A DNA stretch of 23,739 nucleotides from Fibrobacter sp. UBA1765 (GCA_002314675.1 DCGZ01000096.1:1-23739), one strand, 5' to 3'. Positions 7,414 through 15,772 are shown, numbered from the stretch's first letter. Notes: generated by a model from the sequence alone, not told the origin. Numbers and translations: made by a program.

Positions 7414-8691
7414 ACCAGCGCTTACAAAGCCTTCGACGGTAATTTTTCCGATAGTCGTTGGTTCTTCAGCGGCGTTCACGTCAGGAGAGGTGTAATCTGC
7501 TCTGCCTTGTGTAGCTACGCCGGCTCTTAGAACCAGGCCATATTTTTTTTGGAATACGAATCTGCTTCCAATGCCAAAGACACCGCCCTTGTACATATCT
7601 TCAAATTCAATGCGGGTCTTGTAATAAGTGGAAGGTTCCTTGACATCGTCTTTTAAATCGATGCTTTCTACAAGGAACGAGTATTGGAAACCGGCATAAA
7701 AGAATGGGGAAGTGGTAAGCCATTCCGTGGTATTGAATGTGTGCGTAATGTGCAGGGAAAGTCCGATTTCGTGCATGGCAAACGACCAGTGGTCCAGTTC
7801 CTTGTATGTCGTGTCGGACTTGTCTATTTTCATGTCGTGGTTAGAGAACTTGTAAAATAGTTCTGCACCAAAGACTCCAAACCATGTTGTACCGCCGTAT
7901 AGACTAAATACAGGAACCTTGTCGTCTAGAAAGTTCCAAAGGCTTAGGGAGTCGCGTGTAACGCGGTAACGCTTGATGCGGCTGTTGAGCTTGTTGCGAT
8001 ACCAGTTGTAAGGAGTAAGCGGTATGCGGGCTTGCGAATATGCCGCGCTAATGCCGATCCAGCCATCCATCAATGGGGCTTCCTGGTAAAATGGGTCAGG
8101 CTCTGTTGCCTTTTTGATGCGTTCTTCCTTTGTCAAGCGCCTGTTGGCATCTTGCTTAAGGAACTTTTGAGCTACAAGGTCGCCAAGAACGATTTTATCC
8201 TGGTTAAAGGGAACTGTTCCTGCAACCTTTGGTGCTGCCGAAGTTTCATCAAAAACAGCAACCTTAAGCTCGTTATCGGACTTGGTAACAAAAAGGATTA
8301 TCTTGTCTTCAAGGCCCGAAAACTTGGATTGTACCATGGGGTTGCGGGCGCGTAAAAGTTCCGGATCAATGCCTGCAACCAGGTTTTGCTTGAGCCAGTT
8401 GCCGTAAAGGGCTGAATTTGTATCGCGCTGCCATTCACCAAGTTCACGACACGTTGGTTTACCTATGCCGGAATTTGCCCTGCGCATAGAAAGACAGAAT
8501 TCATTCGGGTCTAGAGGCAAGGATTCGTCCTGTGTCCAGATCAGGTATTCGCCATCTTGCCAAACGGTAAAGTCGTTTTCAAAGAATGTTGCCGCACAAG
8601 CAGGTGCAATGGATAAAGCAATCCAAAGAACAAGTACCTTGAAAAAAACATTAATTCTAAATTCTGAATTTGGAATTCTGAATTTTCTCAT
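7387..8691 (-). CDS. Secreted beta-barrel-like outer-membrane protein, family not recognised
   Basis: Protein of 434 residues. A signal peptide hydrophobic core (VFFKVLVLWIALSIAPACA, cleavage near residue 34) follows an unusual n-region MRKFRIPNSEFRIN. The first 190 mature residues are mixed and charged. The C-terminal half (about 210-434) has many alternating aromatic strands and ends in VEGFVSAGLEYHLTWK, as expected of an outer-membrane barrel. The start overlaps the upstream lipoprotein stop by one base (TAATG), which supports it. I do not recognise the family. With the lipoprotein directly upstream it probably forms an envelope pair. Confidence 0.72.
   Translation of the reverse strand: MRKFRIPNSEFRINVFFKVLVLWIALSIAPACAATFFENDFTVWQDGEYLIWTQDESLPLDPNEFCLSMRRANSGIGKPTCRELGEWQRDTNSALYGNWLKQNLVAGIDPELLRARNPMVQSKFSGLEDKIILFVTKSDNELKVAVFDETSAAPKVAGTVPFNQDKIVLGDLVAQKFLKQDANRRLTKEERIKKATEPDPFYQEAPLMDGWIGISAAYSQARIPLTPYNWYRNKLNSRIKRYRVTRDSLSLWNFLDDKVPVFSLYGGTTWFGVFGAELFYKFSNHDMKIDKSDTTYKELDHWSFAMHEIGLSLHITHTFNTTEWLTTSPFFYAGFQYSFLVESIDLKDDVKEPSTYYKTRIEFEDMYKGGVFGIGSRFVFQKKYGLVLRAGVATQGRADYTSPDVNAAEEPTTIGKITVEGFVSAGLEYHLTWK
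8653..8686. repeat. 14-base-period repeat inside a signal peptide coding region
   Basis: AATTCTGAATTT occurs at 8660-8671 and again at 8674-8685, with a decayed third unit (AATTCTAA) at 8653-8660. On the minus strand it encodes FRIPNSEFRI. This short repeat type is better known as an intergenic simple repeat in many genomes; here it lies in the n-region of a real gene just after its ATG. Confidence 0.75.
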
Positions 8692-9428
8692 TACCTTGCC
8701 CCCTTTGCAATTTCAAATGGTATCTTAGAAACTACCATTGTGAGTAACTGCTCAACATCTTTTAGTTGCGGGGCCTTTGTAACGGGCATGTTTTCTTCGA
8801 GAATTGCCGAATAGAGAGGAACCTGCTTTAAGTTATCCCATAAGGTGAATGTCAAAATCACAGTCATGTTCTGGACAGTCTTGTGAAGATCCATTTCATT
8901 TTGCTTAAGATCGAAATCAAAGAAATCTTGCTTGTTCAAGTCGGTGCCAAGCGTGATTTCGTGAATCAAAAGCAAATAGGACGGGGTCGTTCCATTGTCC
9001 TCGATAGCCTTGCCTTGTTCCGGGAACTTGCCTTTTAGGAATATCTTCTTGTCGAATCTGATAGTTTCTTCGCTCAGTTGCTTTCTTGTGCTTGAAGGAA
9101 GCGTTGAAAGTTCTGGGTAAAACTTTTTAAGCGTTACTTTAACTATGGAATCCGATATTTTTCCAAAGTATTCGTAGCTTTGTTCTTCGCTTACTTCGAA
9201 TTTATTGGAATACCATTTAGCACGCATGAGCGTAAACACGTCACTTGTTTCGACAAGTGCAATCTTTGCGTTTGCTTGCGGGGGAGTGCTAAATGTTGGC
9301 CATGAATTATTCCACTTGCTTCCACCCATGCTGCAAGAAGCAAGAATGAAGGCAAGAAGAATGAAAAAAATACCACGCACCAATTTCGCGCTTTTAATAA
9401 GTTGGCTTTTGTGAATGGTATTCTTCAT
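8691..9428 (-). CDS. Lipoprotein, family not recognised
   Basis: Protein of 245 residues with a lipoprotein signal: basic n-region up to residue 18, hydrophobic stretch FFILLAFILAS and lipobox LASC (Cys32). The mature part is soluble, with a SDVFTLMRAKWYSNKF motif and a C-terminal stretch VTLTL-like strands (MTVILTFTLWDN) before LEENMPV. No named domain is evident. It sits 9 bases after pyrE and shares one base with the following barrel-like protein, suggesting the two work together in the outer membrane. Confidence 0.75.
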   Translation of the reverse strand: MKNTIHKSQLIKSAKLVRGIFFILLAFILASCSMGGSKWNNSWPTFSTPPQANAKIALVETSDVFTLMRAKWYSNKFEVSEEQSYEYFGKISDSIVKVTLKKFYPELSTLPSSTRKQLSEETIRFDKKIFLKGKFPEQGKAIEDNGTTPSYLLLIHEITLGTDLNKQDFFDFDLKQNEMDLHKTVQNMTVILTFTLWDNLKQVPLYSAILEENMPVTKAPQLKDVEQLLTMVVSKIPFEIAKGAR

Positions 9429-9437
9429 GGCTTTAGA

Positions 9438-10109
9438 TTACTTTGCGCCCCACATTTCGCGATAGGCGTAAACCTTGTCAAGGATTCCTTCCGGGGCATT
9501 GATTGCCTTGCGGTTTTCTTCCTTTTCTAGGAATGCAATGATGTCGTTGATGTTCACGATGGAATAAGCTTCAATGCCGTATTCTTCTTGAACGGTCTGT
9601 AGAGCGGACTTACCATTTTCAAGCTTTTCCTTGCGGTCAACGGAAATAAGCAAGCCGATTACATTTGCATTCTCAATGTTCTTGAGGGCTTGCATGGTTT
9701 CGTTCACAGAAGTACCCGCAGTGATCACGTCTTCAATGATGACGACATTCGTCTTTTCTGCATACTTGTAACCGACAAGGGAACCGCCTTCGCCATGGTC
9801 CTTGACTTCTTTGCGGTTGTAGGTAAAGCTAAGATTCTTGGCATGAACATCAGAAAGCTTCATTGCTGTTGCTGCACAAAGAGGAATGCCCTTGTATGCA
9901 GGACCATAGAGGTTTTCTGCGCGGCCGTCGAAATGCTCTACGAAAGCTTCTGCGTAGAATTCTGCAAGTTTAGAAAGCGAGGCTCCTGTACGGAACTCTC
10001 CAGTATTAATGAAGTATGGAGTATTGCGACCGCTCTTGGTTACAAAGTCACCGAATTTGAGCGCTCCGGAGTCTACAAGGAATTTTACGAATGTATCTGT
10101 TTTAGACAT
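9438..10109 (-). CDS. pyrE: Orotate phosphoribosyltransferase
   Basis: Cytoplasmic enzyme of 223 residues that joins orotate to PRPP to give orotidine monophosphate in pyrimidine synthesis. Diagnostic features: the N-terminal FGDFVTKSGRNTPYFINTG, the YGPAYKGIPL loop, the catalytic-loop segment RKEVKDHGEGGSLVG, and the PRPP-binding motif VVIIEDVITAGTSV. The length is usual for the family. AAAGGT about 8 bases before the ATG supports the start. It lies in a minus-strand run with purU, so nucleotide genes are grouped here. Confidence 0.95.
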   Translation of the reverse strand: MSKTDTFVKFLVDSGALKFGDFVTKSGRNTPYFINTGEFRTGASLSKLAEFYAEAFVEHFDGRAENLYGPAYKGIPLCAATAMKLSDVHAKNLSFTYNRKEVKDHGEGGSLVGYKYAEKTNVVIIEDVITAGTSVNETMQALKNIENANVIGLLISVDRKEKLENGKSALQTVQEEYGIEAYSIVNINDIIAFLEKEENRKAINAPEGILDKVYAYREMWGAK

Positions 10110-10138
10110 AAATTTTACCTTTAATTTTCTTTATTCCA

Positions 10139-10582
10139 TTACGGCAAAAGCATTCCAAAAATGCCACCGAAAATCTTGATTTCAGTAAACTGCCAAACAA
10201 GAAGAAGGATTACGAATACAAGACCGCAAAAGCCAATGTACCATGCGCTAGCCTTTTTGAATCCCTTGATTTTGAGCTTAAAGATGAGCCAAATAATTGC
10301 ACTGAAAACAGCTGCGATAATCCAAGCTGCAGAGGCGGAGAGTTCGCCAACCTGGTTGATGAGGTATGCCGCAGAAATGCCAGGAATGAAGAAGAAGATA
10401 ATAGAAAGGAATGTAAGGAGTGCGAATCCTACATAGTGTGAAAATCCACGTTCCTTTTCTACAGTCGGCTTCGCTGGTTCTGGTTTTGCAGGTTCTGCTG
10501 TTTGGGCTGGCTGTGGATTTGTAGCAGGTTCTGCAGCAGGTGTTACGTCAATGACTTCTTTTTGTTCGTTATTTTCTGCCAT
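10139..10582 (-). CDS. Small inner-membrane protein with Pro/Ala/Glu-rich N-terminus
   Basis: Protein of 147 residues. Residues 1-45 are disordered and rich in Pro, Ala and Glu (repeats such as AEPAKPEPAKP). Three hydrophobic helices follow: about 52-74, 83-102 and 113-130, plus a hydrophobic C-terminal end (GGIFGMLLP). There is no signal peptide and the N-terminus is probably cytoplasmic. No family is recognised. It lies 9 bases after purU and 29 before pyrE in the same direction. Confidence 0.7.
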   Translation of the reverse strand: MAENNEQKEVIDVTPAAEPATNPQPAQTAEPAKPEPAKPTVEKERGFSHYVGFALLTFLSIIFFFIPGISAAYLINQVGELSASAAWIIAAVFSAIIWLIFKLKIKGFKKASAWYIGFCGLVFVILLLVWQFTEIKIFGGIFGMLLP

Positions 10583-10591
10583 GGTTTTACC

Positions 10592-11437
10592 TTAGAGAAT
10601 GAATGTACGGCCCTCGTGTACGAATACACGATGTTCAAGCCAAAGTTTTACTGCTGACGAAAGTGTTCGCTTTTCGATATCCTTTCCGAGTTCTACAAGT
10701 TCTTCGATGCTTGCTGTTTCTGGAACACGCTGAACATCCTGGGCGATGATTGGGCCCTGGTCCAGGTCTTCTGTAGCAAAGTGTGCTGTTGCGCCAATGA
10801 TCTTTACACCCTTAGCCCATGCCTGGTGGTATGGCTTAGCACCCTTGAATGCAGGCAAGAAGCCATGGTGGATGTTGATGATGCGGTACTTGAATTCTTC
10901 AGTGAATTTTGCAGAAAGAATCTGCATGTAGCGAGCTAGAATTACCGTATCGGTATTTGTTTCTGCAATGATTTCACGGAAACGGTTCTCTGGAATGTCT
11001 TTGTCCTTGTTGCTTGGTACATAGTAGAATGGGACTCCAAAGGAACCACCGACAGCAGCAAGGTCAGTGTGGTTGCCAACGATGCAACTGAATTCGCATG
11101 GCAAATCGCCGTCACGGTGCTTTAATAGCAAATCGTAAAGGCAGTGGTCCGTTTTGCTTACGAACAGGGCCAGACGTTCCTTTTTGCTAGTGTCGTAGAT
11201 TTTCCAGGAAAGCTGCAAATGCGGAGCAAGAGTTTCTAGATGTTTTTTGATTTCTTCTTCGCCATCGCCTTCAATTTCAAAGACTGCACGAAGGAAAAAT
11301 GTGTTGATGTCTTTAGCAGTGTGTTGCGTAAGGTCGACAATATTTGCGCCTGCCTTTGCAAGAACTTGCGTTGTTCCAGCAATTAGGCCTGGCTGGTCAG
11401 GACAATGGATTTGAAGAATATAACGTGACATGTTCAA
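10592..11437 (-). CDS. purU: Formyltetrahydrofolate deformylase
   Basis: Cytoplasmic enzyme of 281 residues hydrolysing 10-formyltetrahydrofolate to formate and tetrahydrofolate. An N-terminal ACT domain (about 1-85, beginning YILQIHCPDQPGLIAGTTQV) is followed by a formyltransferase-type domain with the catalytic set in INIHHGFLPAFKGAKPYHQA and the Asp in HFATEDLDQGPI. Length and two-domain layout are normal. The released formate can feed purine synthesis. It leads the minus-strand run that includes pyrE. Confidence 0.95.
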   Translation of the reverse strand: MNMSRYILQIHCPDQPGLIAGTTQVLAKAGANIVDLTQHTAKDINTFFLRAVFEIEGDGEEEIKKHLETLAPHLQLSWKIYDTSKKERLALFVSKTDHCLYDLLLKHRDGDLPCEFSCIVGNHTDLAAVGGSFGVPFYYVPSNKDKDIPENRFREIIAETNTDTVILARYMQILSAKFTEEFKYRIINIHHGFLPAFKGAKPYHQAWAKGVKIIGATAHFATEDLDQGPIIAQDVQRVPETASIEELVELGKDIEKRTLSSAVKLWLEHRVFVHEGRTFIL

Positions 11438-11488
11438 AATTTAGTTATTTAGCAAGTTTTTAAAATTATGTTTGAGAAGTTATATAGC

Positions 11489-11519
11489 AAAAAAGCACAG
11501 TGCTTTGCACTATGCTTTT
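11489..11519 (-). terminator. Rho-independent terminator after the outer-membrane pair
   Basis: Read on the minus strand: AAAAGCA, one unpaired base, AGTGC, loop AAA, GCACT, one unpaired base, TGC, then a run of six T. It lies 20 bases after the stop at 11539 and separates that operon from purU. The plus-strand side also ends in TTTT, so it may work weakly both ways. Confidence 0.75.
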
Positions 11520-11538
11520 GTATAAATTAAAGGTTCCT

Positions 11539-12774
11539 TTACATGCCGAAGCTAACTTGGAGCATATAGTAGCGATTTTCCTTGTCGCCTGTATAGTAGC
11601 CTTCTTCATCAGCCCATGTTACGAATTCAAGTTCAGCAAAGCGGAGTACTTCAAGACCTACGCCAGCAGTCGGGTAGCCCCCCTTAAAGCCGCCCGCCAA
11701 ACGGAGCTTGAGAACACGGTACGTGTTTTCGTAGCCCGGCCATGCAAGCAAAACCTGTTCAAATTCAAGACCAAAATTCAAATGGCTAAGCGGCTTGTAA
11801 TTCTTTTCGTCGTCAAGAATGTCGTCATAGTCCATGGCAATATTCATTTTACGGGCGTATGCTGTATTTCTGTTAAAGAACAAAGGGCTGTAATCAATAC
11901 CGACACCGATATTTGGGGTAATTACCTTGCCGTTCAATTCGTTAAAGAAAACGTTCCTTGCCGAAGCACCAATGCGAATTACGCGGGTTGCTTGCCAAAG
12001 AATACCAAAGTCCATACCGTATGCAATATCTGTGAAGCTGATTTCATCGGCAAAGCGGTCGCTAAGAGTGTCCTTAACGCTCTTGTAGTTTTCGATACCT
12101 ACAAGGAGAGGTCTCATTTCGTTGCGGTTTACAATCTTAAAGCCGGCACCGACCATGAAATTGTCGGTAAGTCCGTATGCACCACCAAGCTGAGCCACTG
12201 CATCTACATAGAACGTGTCAATACCTGCCATTGGAATTAGCAAGCCACCGTCAATGTAAGGATTTGCATGGCCTTCAGCCCAGAATGCACCACCAAAGTT
12301 ATGGAATGCAAGTTCAGCGTCAAGCTTTACAAGGGAATTGATTGCGTTGTGGTCAAAGCTGTTTAGTTCGTCTGCGAGATCAGGTCTTGCTGCGAGGGAA
12401 TCAAGGAAAACGTCTGCTGTGTTTAAATCATTTGCCTTTGCCGCTTTGTTTGCCCTATTGTAGAGCTTGACAAAATGCGAAGATGTCTTGTAGGCATCCA
12501 TGAATTTGTCAAAACCGCCCGCGCTACCGATGTTTAAGCGCATGTCAAGGTAATTGTCCGGGTAGTAACCCATTCTTGGGCGCATGTCGTAGTTACCTAG
12601 ACGATTGATTTGGTTCAAGCCTGCGTAGTTGTAATAGATTGCTTCTTTGTCATCAACAACAGCAATGTGAGCGTTACCCATGCCAAGTGCGCGTGTTGAC
12701 TTGTGGATAGGACCTTTAGCTGCAAATGCAGTTGTTGCAAGAAGAGCGGAGAGAACGATAAATATCTTTTTCAT
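11539..12774 (-). CDS. PorV/PorQ-like outer-membrane beta-barrel protein
   Basis: Protein of 411 residues. Signal peptide MKKIFIVLSALLATTAFA, with cleavage before AKGP. The mature start STRALGMGNAHIAVVDDKEA followed by IYYNYAGL is the hallmark of the PorV/FadL-like barrel group (ALGMGxAxxAxxDDxxAxxxNPAGL). The rest has alternating strands and ends in YYMLQVSFGM with a terminal hydrophobic residue, as in barrels. It lies 2 bases after a TPR lipoprotein gene, so the two likely act together. In related phyla such proteins help secretion or surface attachment; that role here is inference. Confidence 0.8.
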   Translation of the reverse strand: MKKIFIVLSALLATTAFAAKGPIHKSTRALGMGNAHIAVVDDKEAIYYNYAGLNQINRLGNYDMRPRMGYYPDNYLDMRLNIGSAGGFDKFMDAYKTSSHFVKLYNRANKAAKANDLNTADVFLDSLAARPDLADELNSFDHNAINSLVKLDAELAFHNFGGAFWAEGHANPYIDGGLLIPMAGIDTFYVDAVAQLGGAYGLTDNFMVGAGFKIVNRNEMRPLLVGIENYKSVKDTLSDRFADEISFTDIAYGMDFGILWQATRVIRIGASARNVFFNELNGKVITPNIGVGIDYSPLFFNRNTAYARKMNIAMDYDDILDDEKNYKPLSHLNFGLEFEQVLLAWPGYENTYRVLKLRLAGGFKGGYPTAGVGLEVLRFAELEFVTWADEEGYYTGDKENRYYMLQVSFGM

Positions 12775-12776
12775 GA

Positions 12777-14042
12777 TTAGTTTCTCCCTTCAAACCATTG
12801 CATAAACATTTCTTCTGTATAGTTGGTCCAGCAGCCTCCAATGCTATCCTGGCGCCACTTCAAGTCATATTGGATATTTTCTGGGTCAATGTCCAACACG
12901 ACCTTGTTCTTGGCATCTTCTAGAGCATTCCCTTTTACCTTAAAGAATTCTGGATCACTAGCGTATTTCAATAGCTTTGAATTTTCGGCAAAGTTAATTT
13001 CATCATCACCGTCGACAATGCCGTCCATGTTGTGGTCAATATTTGCAGGAGCAATGCTATAGATAATCTTGAAGCCAGGGTCTTCCGAGTCTTCGGATTC
13101 TCTTGTGACATCGGTTATACGAAGGTCTTCATCGTAAAGTCCATCGCCGTCATTATCCTGGTAGTCAAAGATTTCTTCATCAATGCAGCCGTCGCCGTCA
13201 TCGTCGACTCGGTTACGAATCTTGTAAGAAACCATCATGGCCTGAGCCTGGAATATATTTGAACGAAGCGAGTTCGCGACAGATGCTTCGTTGTCGTCGT
13301 CACCGAGATTTATGCCGGCTTGTTCAAGGATGGATTCAAACTGGTCGATGGTCGAAATATTACCAAGATCCTTGGAAAGGGCATCGATAGCCTCGTTGAA
13401 TTCCTGGGTCGATGTGGTATCGTCTTTGCCCAGACTATAAATGGAATAGAGGTTTGCTGAGACTTTGCCGTCTTTCTTTTCAAAAATCTGGCCTAGGTTT
13501 TCGGTTTTCTTGGAAAAGTTCAGGAACGGAATTGCGGTTTCAAGAATTGAGTGGCCTGCAGCGATGCTTTCGTAACGGAGCTTTCTATCGCTTAATTCAA
13601 GAATTGGGTGTTCTTGAGTCAAGGAATCGCGATAGTGAAGAATGCGGATGTATTTCAAAGCTTCTGTAATGCCCTTGTGGTTGCGCTCAAGTTCTTCACC
13701 TTGCATGTTCAAGAAAGGAACGTCGTTTTTGTAGTCCTTGAGTTCGCCAAGGAGCGTAAACGCGTTGACATGCTGAATTGCCATGGCGGACTTTGCTGCA
13801 CCAAGGTAGGCTTCTGAACGCGAGGAGTCTTCGGCAATAGCCTTGTCAAAGTATTCAAGCGCATCTTCATATTTTGCACCACGATAGTAGCTGTACGCCT
13901 TGTTTTGCAGGGCTTGAACGTCATCTTCGTTTTTGGAACTACCACTGCCGGTTGGGTTAAAAATATTGCAAGCAGCCAAAAGTGCTGCAGATGCTGTAAT
14001 TGCAGACAAGGCGATGCTTTTTCGTAGAGTCGTTTTTTTCAT
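12777..14042 (-). CDS. TPR lipoprotein with calcium-loop-like Asp repeats
   Basis: Protein of 421 residues. Lipobox LLAAC (Cys25). A TPR-like region lies at about 42-95 (NKAYSYYRGAKYEDALEYF, then a second helix pair with SEAYLGAAKSA). The middle is helical. At 279-306 two thrombospondin type-3-like loops occur (DDDGDGCIDEE and DNDGDGLYDED), and at about 336-347 a third EF-hand or dockerin-like loop (DHNMDGIVDGDD). These loops usually bind calcium. It is the first gene of the pair with the PorV-like protein. The family is not recognised. Confidence 0.78.
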   Translation of the reverse strand: MKKTTLRKSIALSAITASAALLAACNIFNPTGSGSSKNEDDVQALQNKAYSYYRGAKYEDALEYFDKAIAEDSSRSEAYLGAAKSAMAIQHVNAFTLLGELKDYKNDVPFLNMQGEELERNHKGITEALKYIRILHYRDSLTQEHPILELSDRKLRYESIAAGHSILETAIPFLNFSKKTENLGQIFEKKDGKVSANLYSIYSLGKDDTTSTQEFNEAIDALSKDLGNISTIDQFESILEQAGINLGDDDNEASVANSLRSNIFQAQAMMVSYKIRNRVDDDGDGCIDEEIFDYQDNDGDGLYDEDLRITDVTRESEDSEDPGFKIIYSIAPANIDHNMDGIVDGDDEINFAENSKLLKYASDPEFFKVKGNALEDAKNKVVLDIDPENIQYDLKWRQDSIGGCWTNYTEEMFMQWFEGRN

Positions 14043-14250
14043 ACCACAAACTCGATTGTAAGTTTTTTATCAAAATTACTCAATTTTTTGAGTGTTTGTA
14101 GTTTGTATGTGCGAAAATTATAACTTTTATTCACTTTTTTGCAAAAAAACAAGGTTGTTTTGTTGTTGTATGCTAACTTTTTTGTAAAGAAGGCTCTTAA
14201 AATATCCTTTTAAGAAGGATTACAAATTAAAGATTTTATATTTATGGCGT
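14043..14250. other. Divergent intergenic region
   Basis: AT-rich 208-base spacer between outward-facing genes, so it should hold both promoters. Visible structure: an inverted repeat ACTCAA-TTTT-TTGAGT at 14078-14093, a palindrome TTTTTTGCAAAAAA at 14135-14148, and a hairpin ATCCTT-TTAAG-AAGGAT at 14204-14220. TATATT at 14237-14242 is -10-like but only 8 bases before the ATG at 14251. No small gene is evident. Confidence 0.5.
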
Positions 14251-14985
14251 ATGGATTCATTAGAGGATTACTTTCCGACCAAGGCTGTAAAACGAGCAGA
14301 AGCCCGCATGGCTTCTGTTTTGCGTGCCGAATCTGACCGGTTGCGTAATCTTGGCAAGCTTGATGTGCAAAAGGTTAGGGAAAGCCTGCCGCAAATTTTG
14401 CAGTTTACTGCTGATTACCATGCAGCGTTTATGGGGTACCTGGACGCAGTGCTTCCGCAGCACAAGAATCCTATTAAGTGCGGTCCGGGCTGTGGCAACT
14501 GCTGCCACCATTATCCGATGTCCATAGAGCCTTTTGAGCATATTGCGTTTTACGCAACTTTAAGGAATCGAGAAGATCTCTTTAGCATTTTGGAAGCATG
14601 CGTTTTAAGGCAAGAAAAATTCTCTGGATTTGCAGAAGCTGCACTCTCTGCCGAGGCTCCAAGCGAAGACCCTGAAGAAGATGCATTGCATGAATTTTTT
14701 GCAAGAGGCTATACATGTCCGTTTTTGCGTGATGATGGCTGTTGCGGGGTATATGATGTTCGCCCGGTAACTTGCAGAATGTACTTTAGCCAAACGGATC
14801 CTTGCTACTGCACGCCAGAATTTTTGCAAACAGAAAAGAACAAGAGTTTTATTGTTTATTTGCCGGATTACATTGAAGAAGCTATAGCTGAAATTTCGGA
14901 GTATTACGAAGACTTGGATCTGCCCGAAGCCCTGTATGCGGGGGTTGTTCAAATGAATGCGCTTGATGGAGAGATTTTTGTATGA
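14251..14985 (+). CDS. YkgJ-family cysteine cluster protein
   Basis: Cytoplasmic protein of 244 residues. The N-terminal third is helical; a first cluster CGPGCGNCC (Cys77, 81, 84, 85) is followed by the second family block CPFLRDDGCCGVYDVRPVTC and a further DPCYC. This is the YkgJ/UPF0153-type arrangement, thought to bind zinc or an Fe-S cluster; function is not established. No ribosome site lies within 15 bases of this ATG (the nearest, AAGGA, is 31 bases away), so the start may be leaderless or lie at Met20 (14308). The stop overlaps the SprT-like gene by 4 bases (ATGA), so the two are translationally coupled. Confidence 0.82.
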   Translation: MDSLEDYFPTKAVKRAEARMASVLRAESDRLRNLGKLDVQKVRESLPQILQFTADYHAAFMGYLDAVLPQHKNPIKCGPGCGNCCHHYPMSIEPFEHIAFYATLRNREDLFSILEACVLRQEKFSGFAEAALSAEAPSEDPEEDALHEFFARGYTCPFLRDDGCCGVYDVRPVTCRMYFSQTDPCYCTPEFLQTEKNKSFIVYLPDYIEEAIAEISEYYEDLDLPEALYAGVVQMNALDGEIFV

Positions 14986-15767
14986 ATCTCTTTGGCTTGC
15001 AGCTTGATTTGTTCGGTGCGACTAAGCAGGAGGAGGCTCCAAGGAAACCTCTTGTTTCTGCAGATTTTTCTGAAAGTTCGCTTGTAACCTTCAAATACAG
15101 CTCGCACTTGAAAAAGAGCGTGCGCTGTTCCAGGAGTGCCTTTTTTGGAAAACCCGAATTGACCTTGCCAGAATTCATGCGTGACAACTCTTTTGCAAGA
15201 TCCCGTGAAATTATTGCGGAGTGGGCAGAGCATGTTATGCATCGAAAGACTGCAAAGAACAAGGCTGTCTGTAAGGAGCTTCTTGATCGCTTTTGGCAAA
15301 GTGTGGAGCAGACCCTTGCTGATAAGGGGGAAAAGTCATTATCCATGCGCGGAAGGCTTCCGCCGATTGTAACGAAGGGTGATGTTCACGACCTGAATGA
15401 AGTATTTGCTGCAGTGAATTCAACCTATTTCAATGATTCGCTGACTGCTAGAATTACCTGGAGTAATCGTGTCGGTGGATTGAGTTTTCATACGGTGCGA
15501 AAGGATCCTTTTACCGGAGAAGATTTTCACTTGATTAGCATTAGCCGTGGCTATGATAAGGAAAATTGCCCGCTGTATGCTATTGCTGGCGTGGTGTACC
15601 ATGAGTGCTTGCATATTATGATTCCGCCTGAGGAACATAATGGTAGGCGAGTAGTGCACGGCAAGCTTTTTAGGCAACACGAAAGACGTTACATTTATTA
15701 CGATGAATGGATAAAATGGCACAAGGAAGTTTTGCCGTTGAATATCCGGAAAATGAGAAAAAAATAG
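14982..15767 (+). CDS. SprT-like metalloprotease with N-terminal clamp-binding motif
   Basis: Protein of 261 residues. The C-terminal domain (about 135-245) is SprT-like: VYHECLHIMIPP gives the zinc motif HExxH (His207, Glu208, His211), and HGKLFRQHERRY supplies a third ligand candidate, His226. The N-terminus, MNLFGLQLDLFG, contains QLDLF at residues 7-11, an exact match to the bacterial sliding-clamp consensus QL(S/D)LF. The region between is basic and helical. Eukaryotic SPRTN, a SprT protease acting on DNA-protein crosslinks, uses a PCNA motif in a comparable way. No signal peptide. It overlaps the YkgJ gene by 4 bases and is followed by a terminator. Protease fold is well supported; DNA repair role is inference. 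Confidence 0.8.
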   Translation: MNLFGLQLDLFGATKQEEAPRKPLVSADFSESSLVTFKYSSHLKKSVRCSRSAFFGKPELTLPEFMRDNSFARSREIIAEWAEHVMHRKTAKNKAVCKELLDRFWQSVEQTLADKGEKSLSMRGRLPPIVTKGDVHDLNEVFAAVNSTYFNDSLTARITWSNRVGGLSFHTVRKDPFTGEDFHLISISRGYDKENCPLYAIAGVVYHECLHIMIPPEEHNGRRVVHGKLFRQHERRYIYYDEWIKWHKEVLPLNIRKMRKK

Positions 15768-15772
15768 TGACG

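Noticed and set aside
9205..9414. Small open frames on both strands within the lipoprotein gene
   Set aside because: They have no ribosome site or recognisable product and overlap a gene with a clear lipobox.
11500..12240. A 246-codon open frame on the plus strand
   Set aside because: It lies antisense within the PorV-like gene, which has a signal peptide and family motifs; the plus-strand product has no recognisable features.
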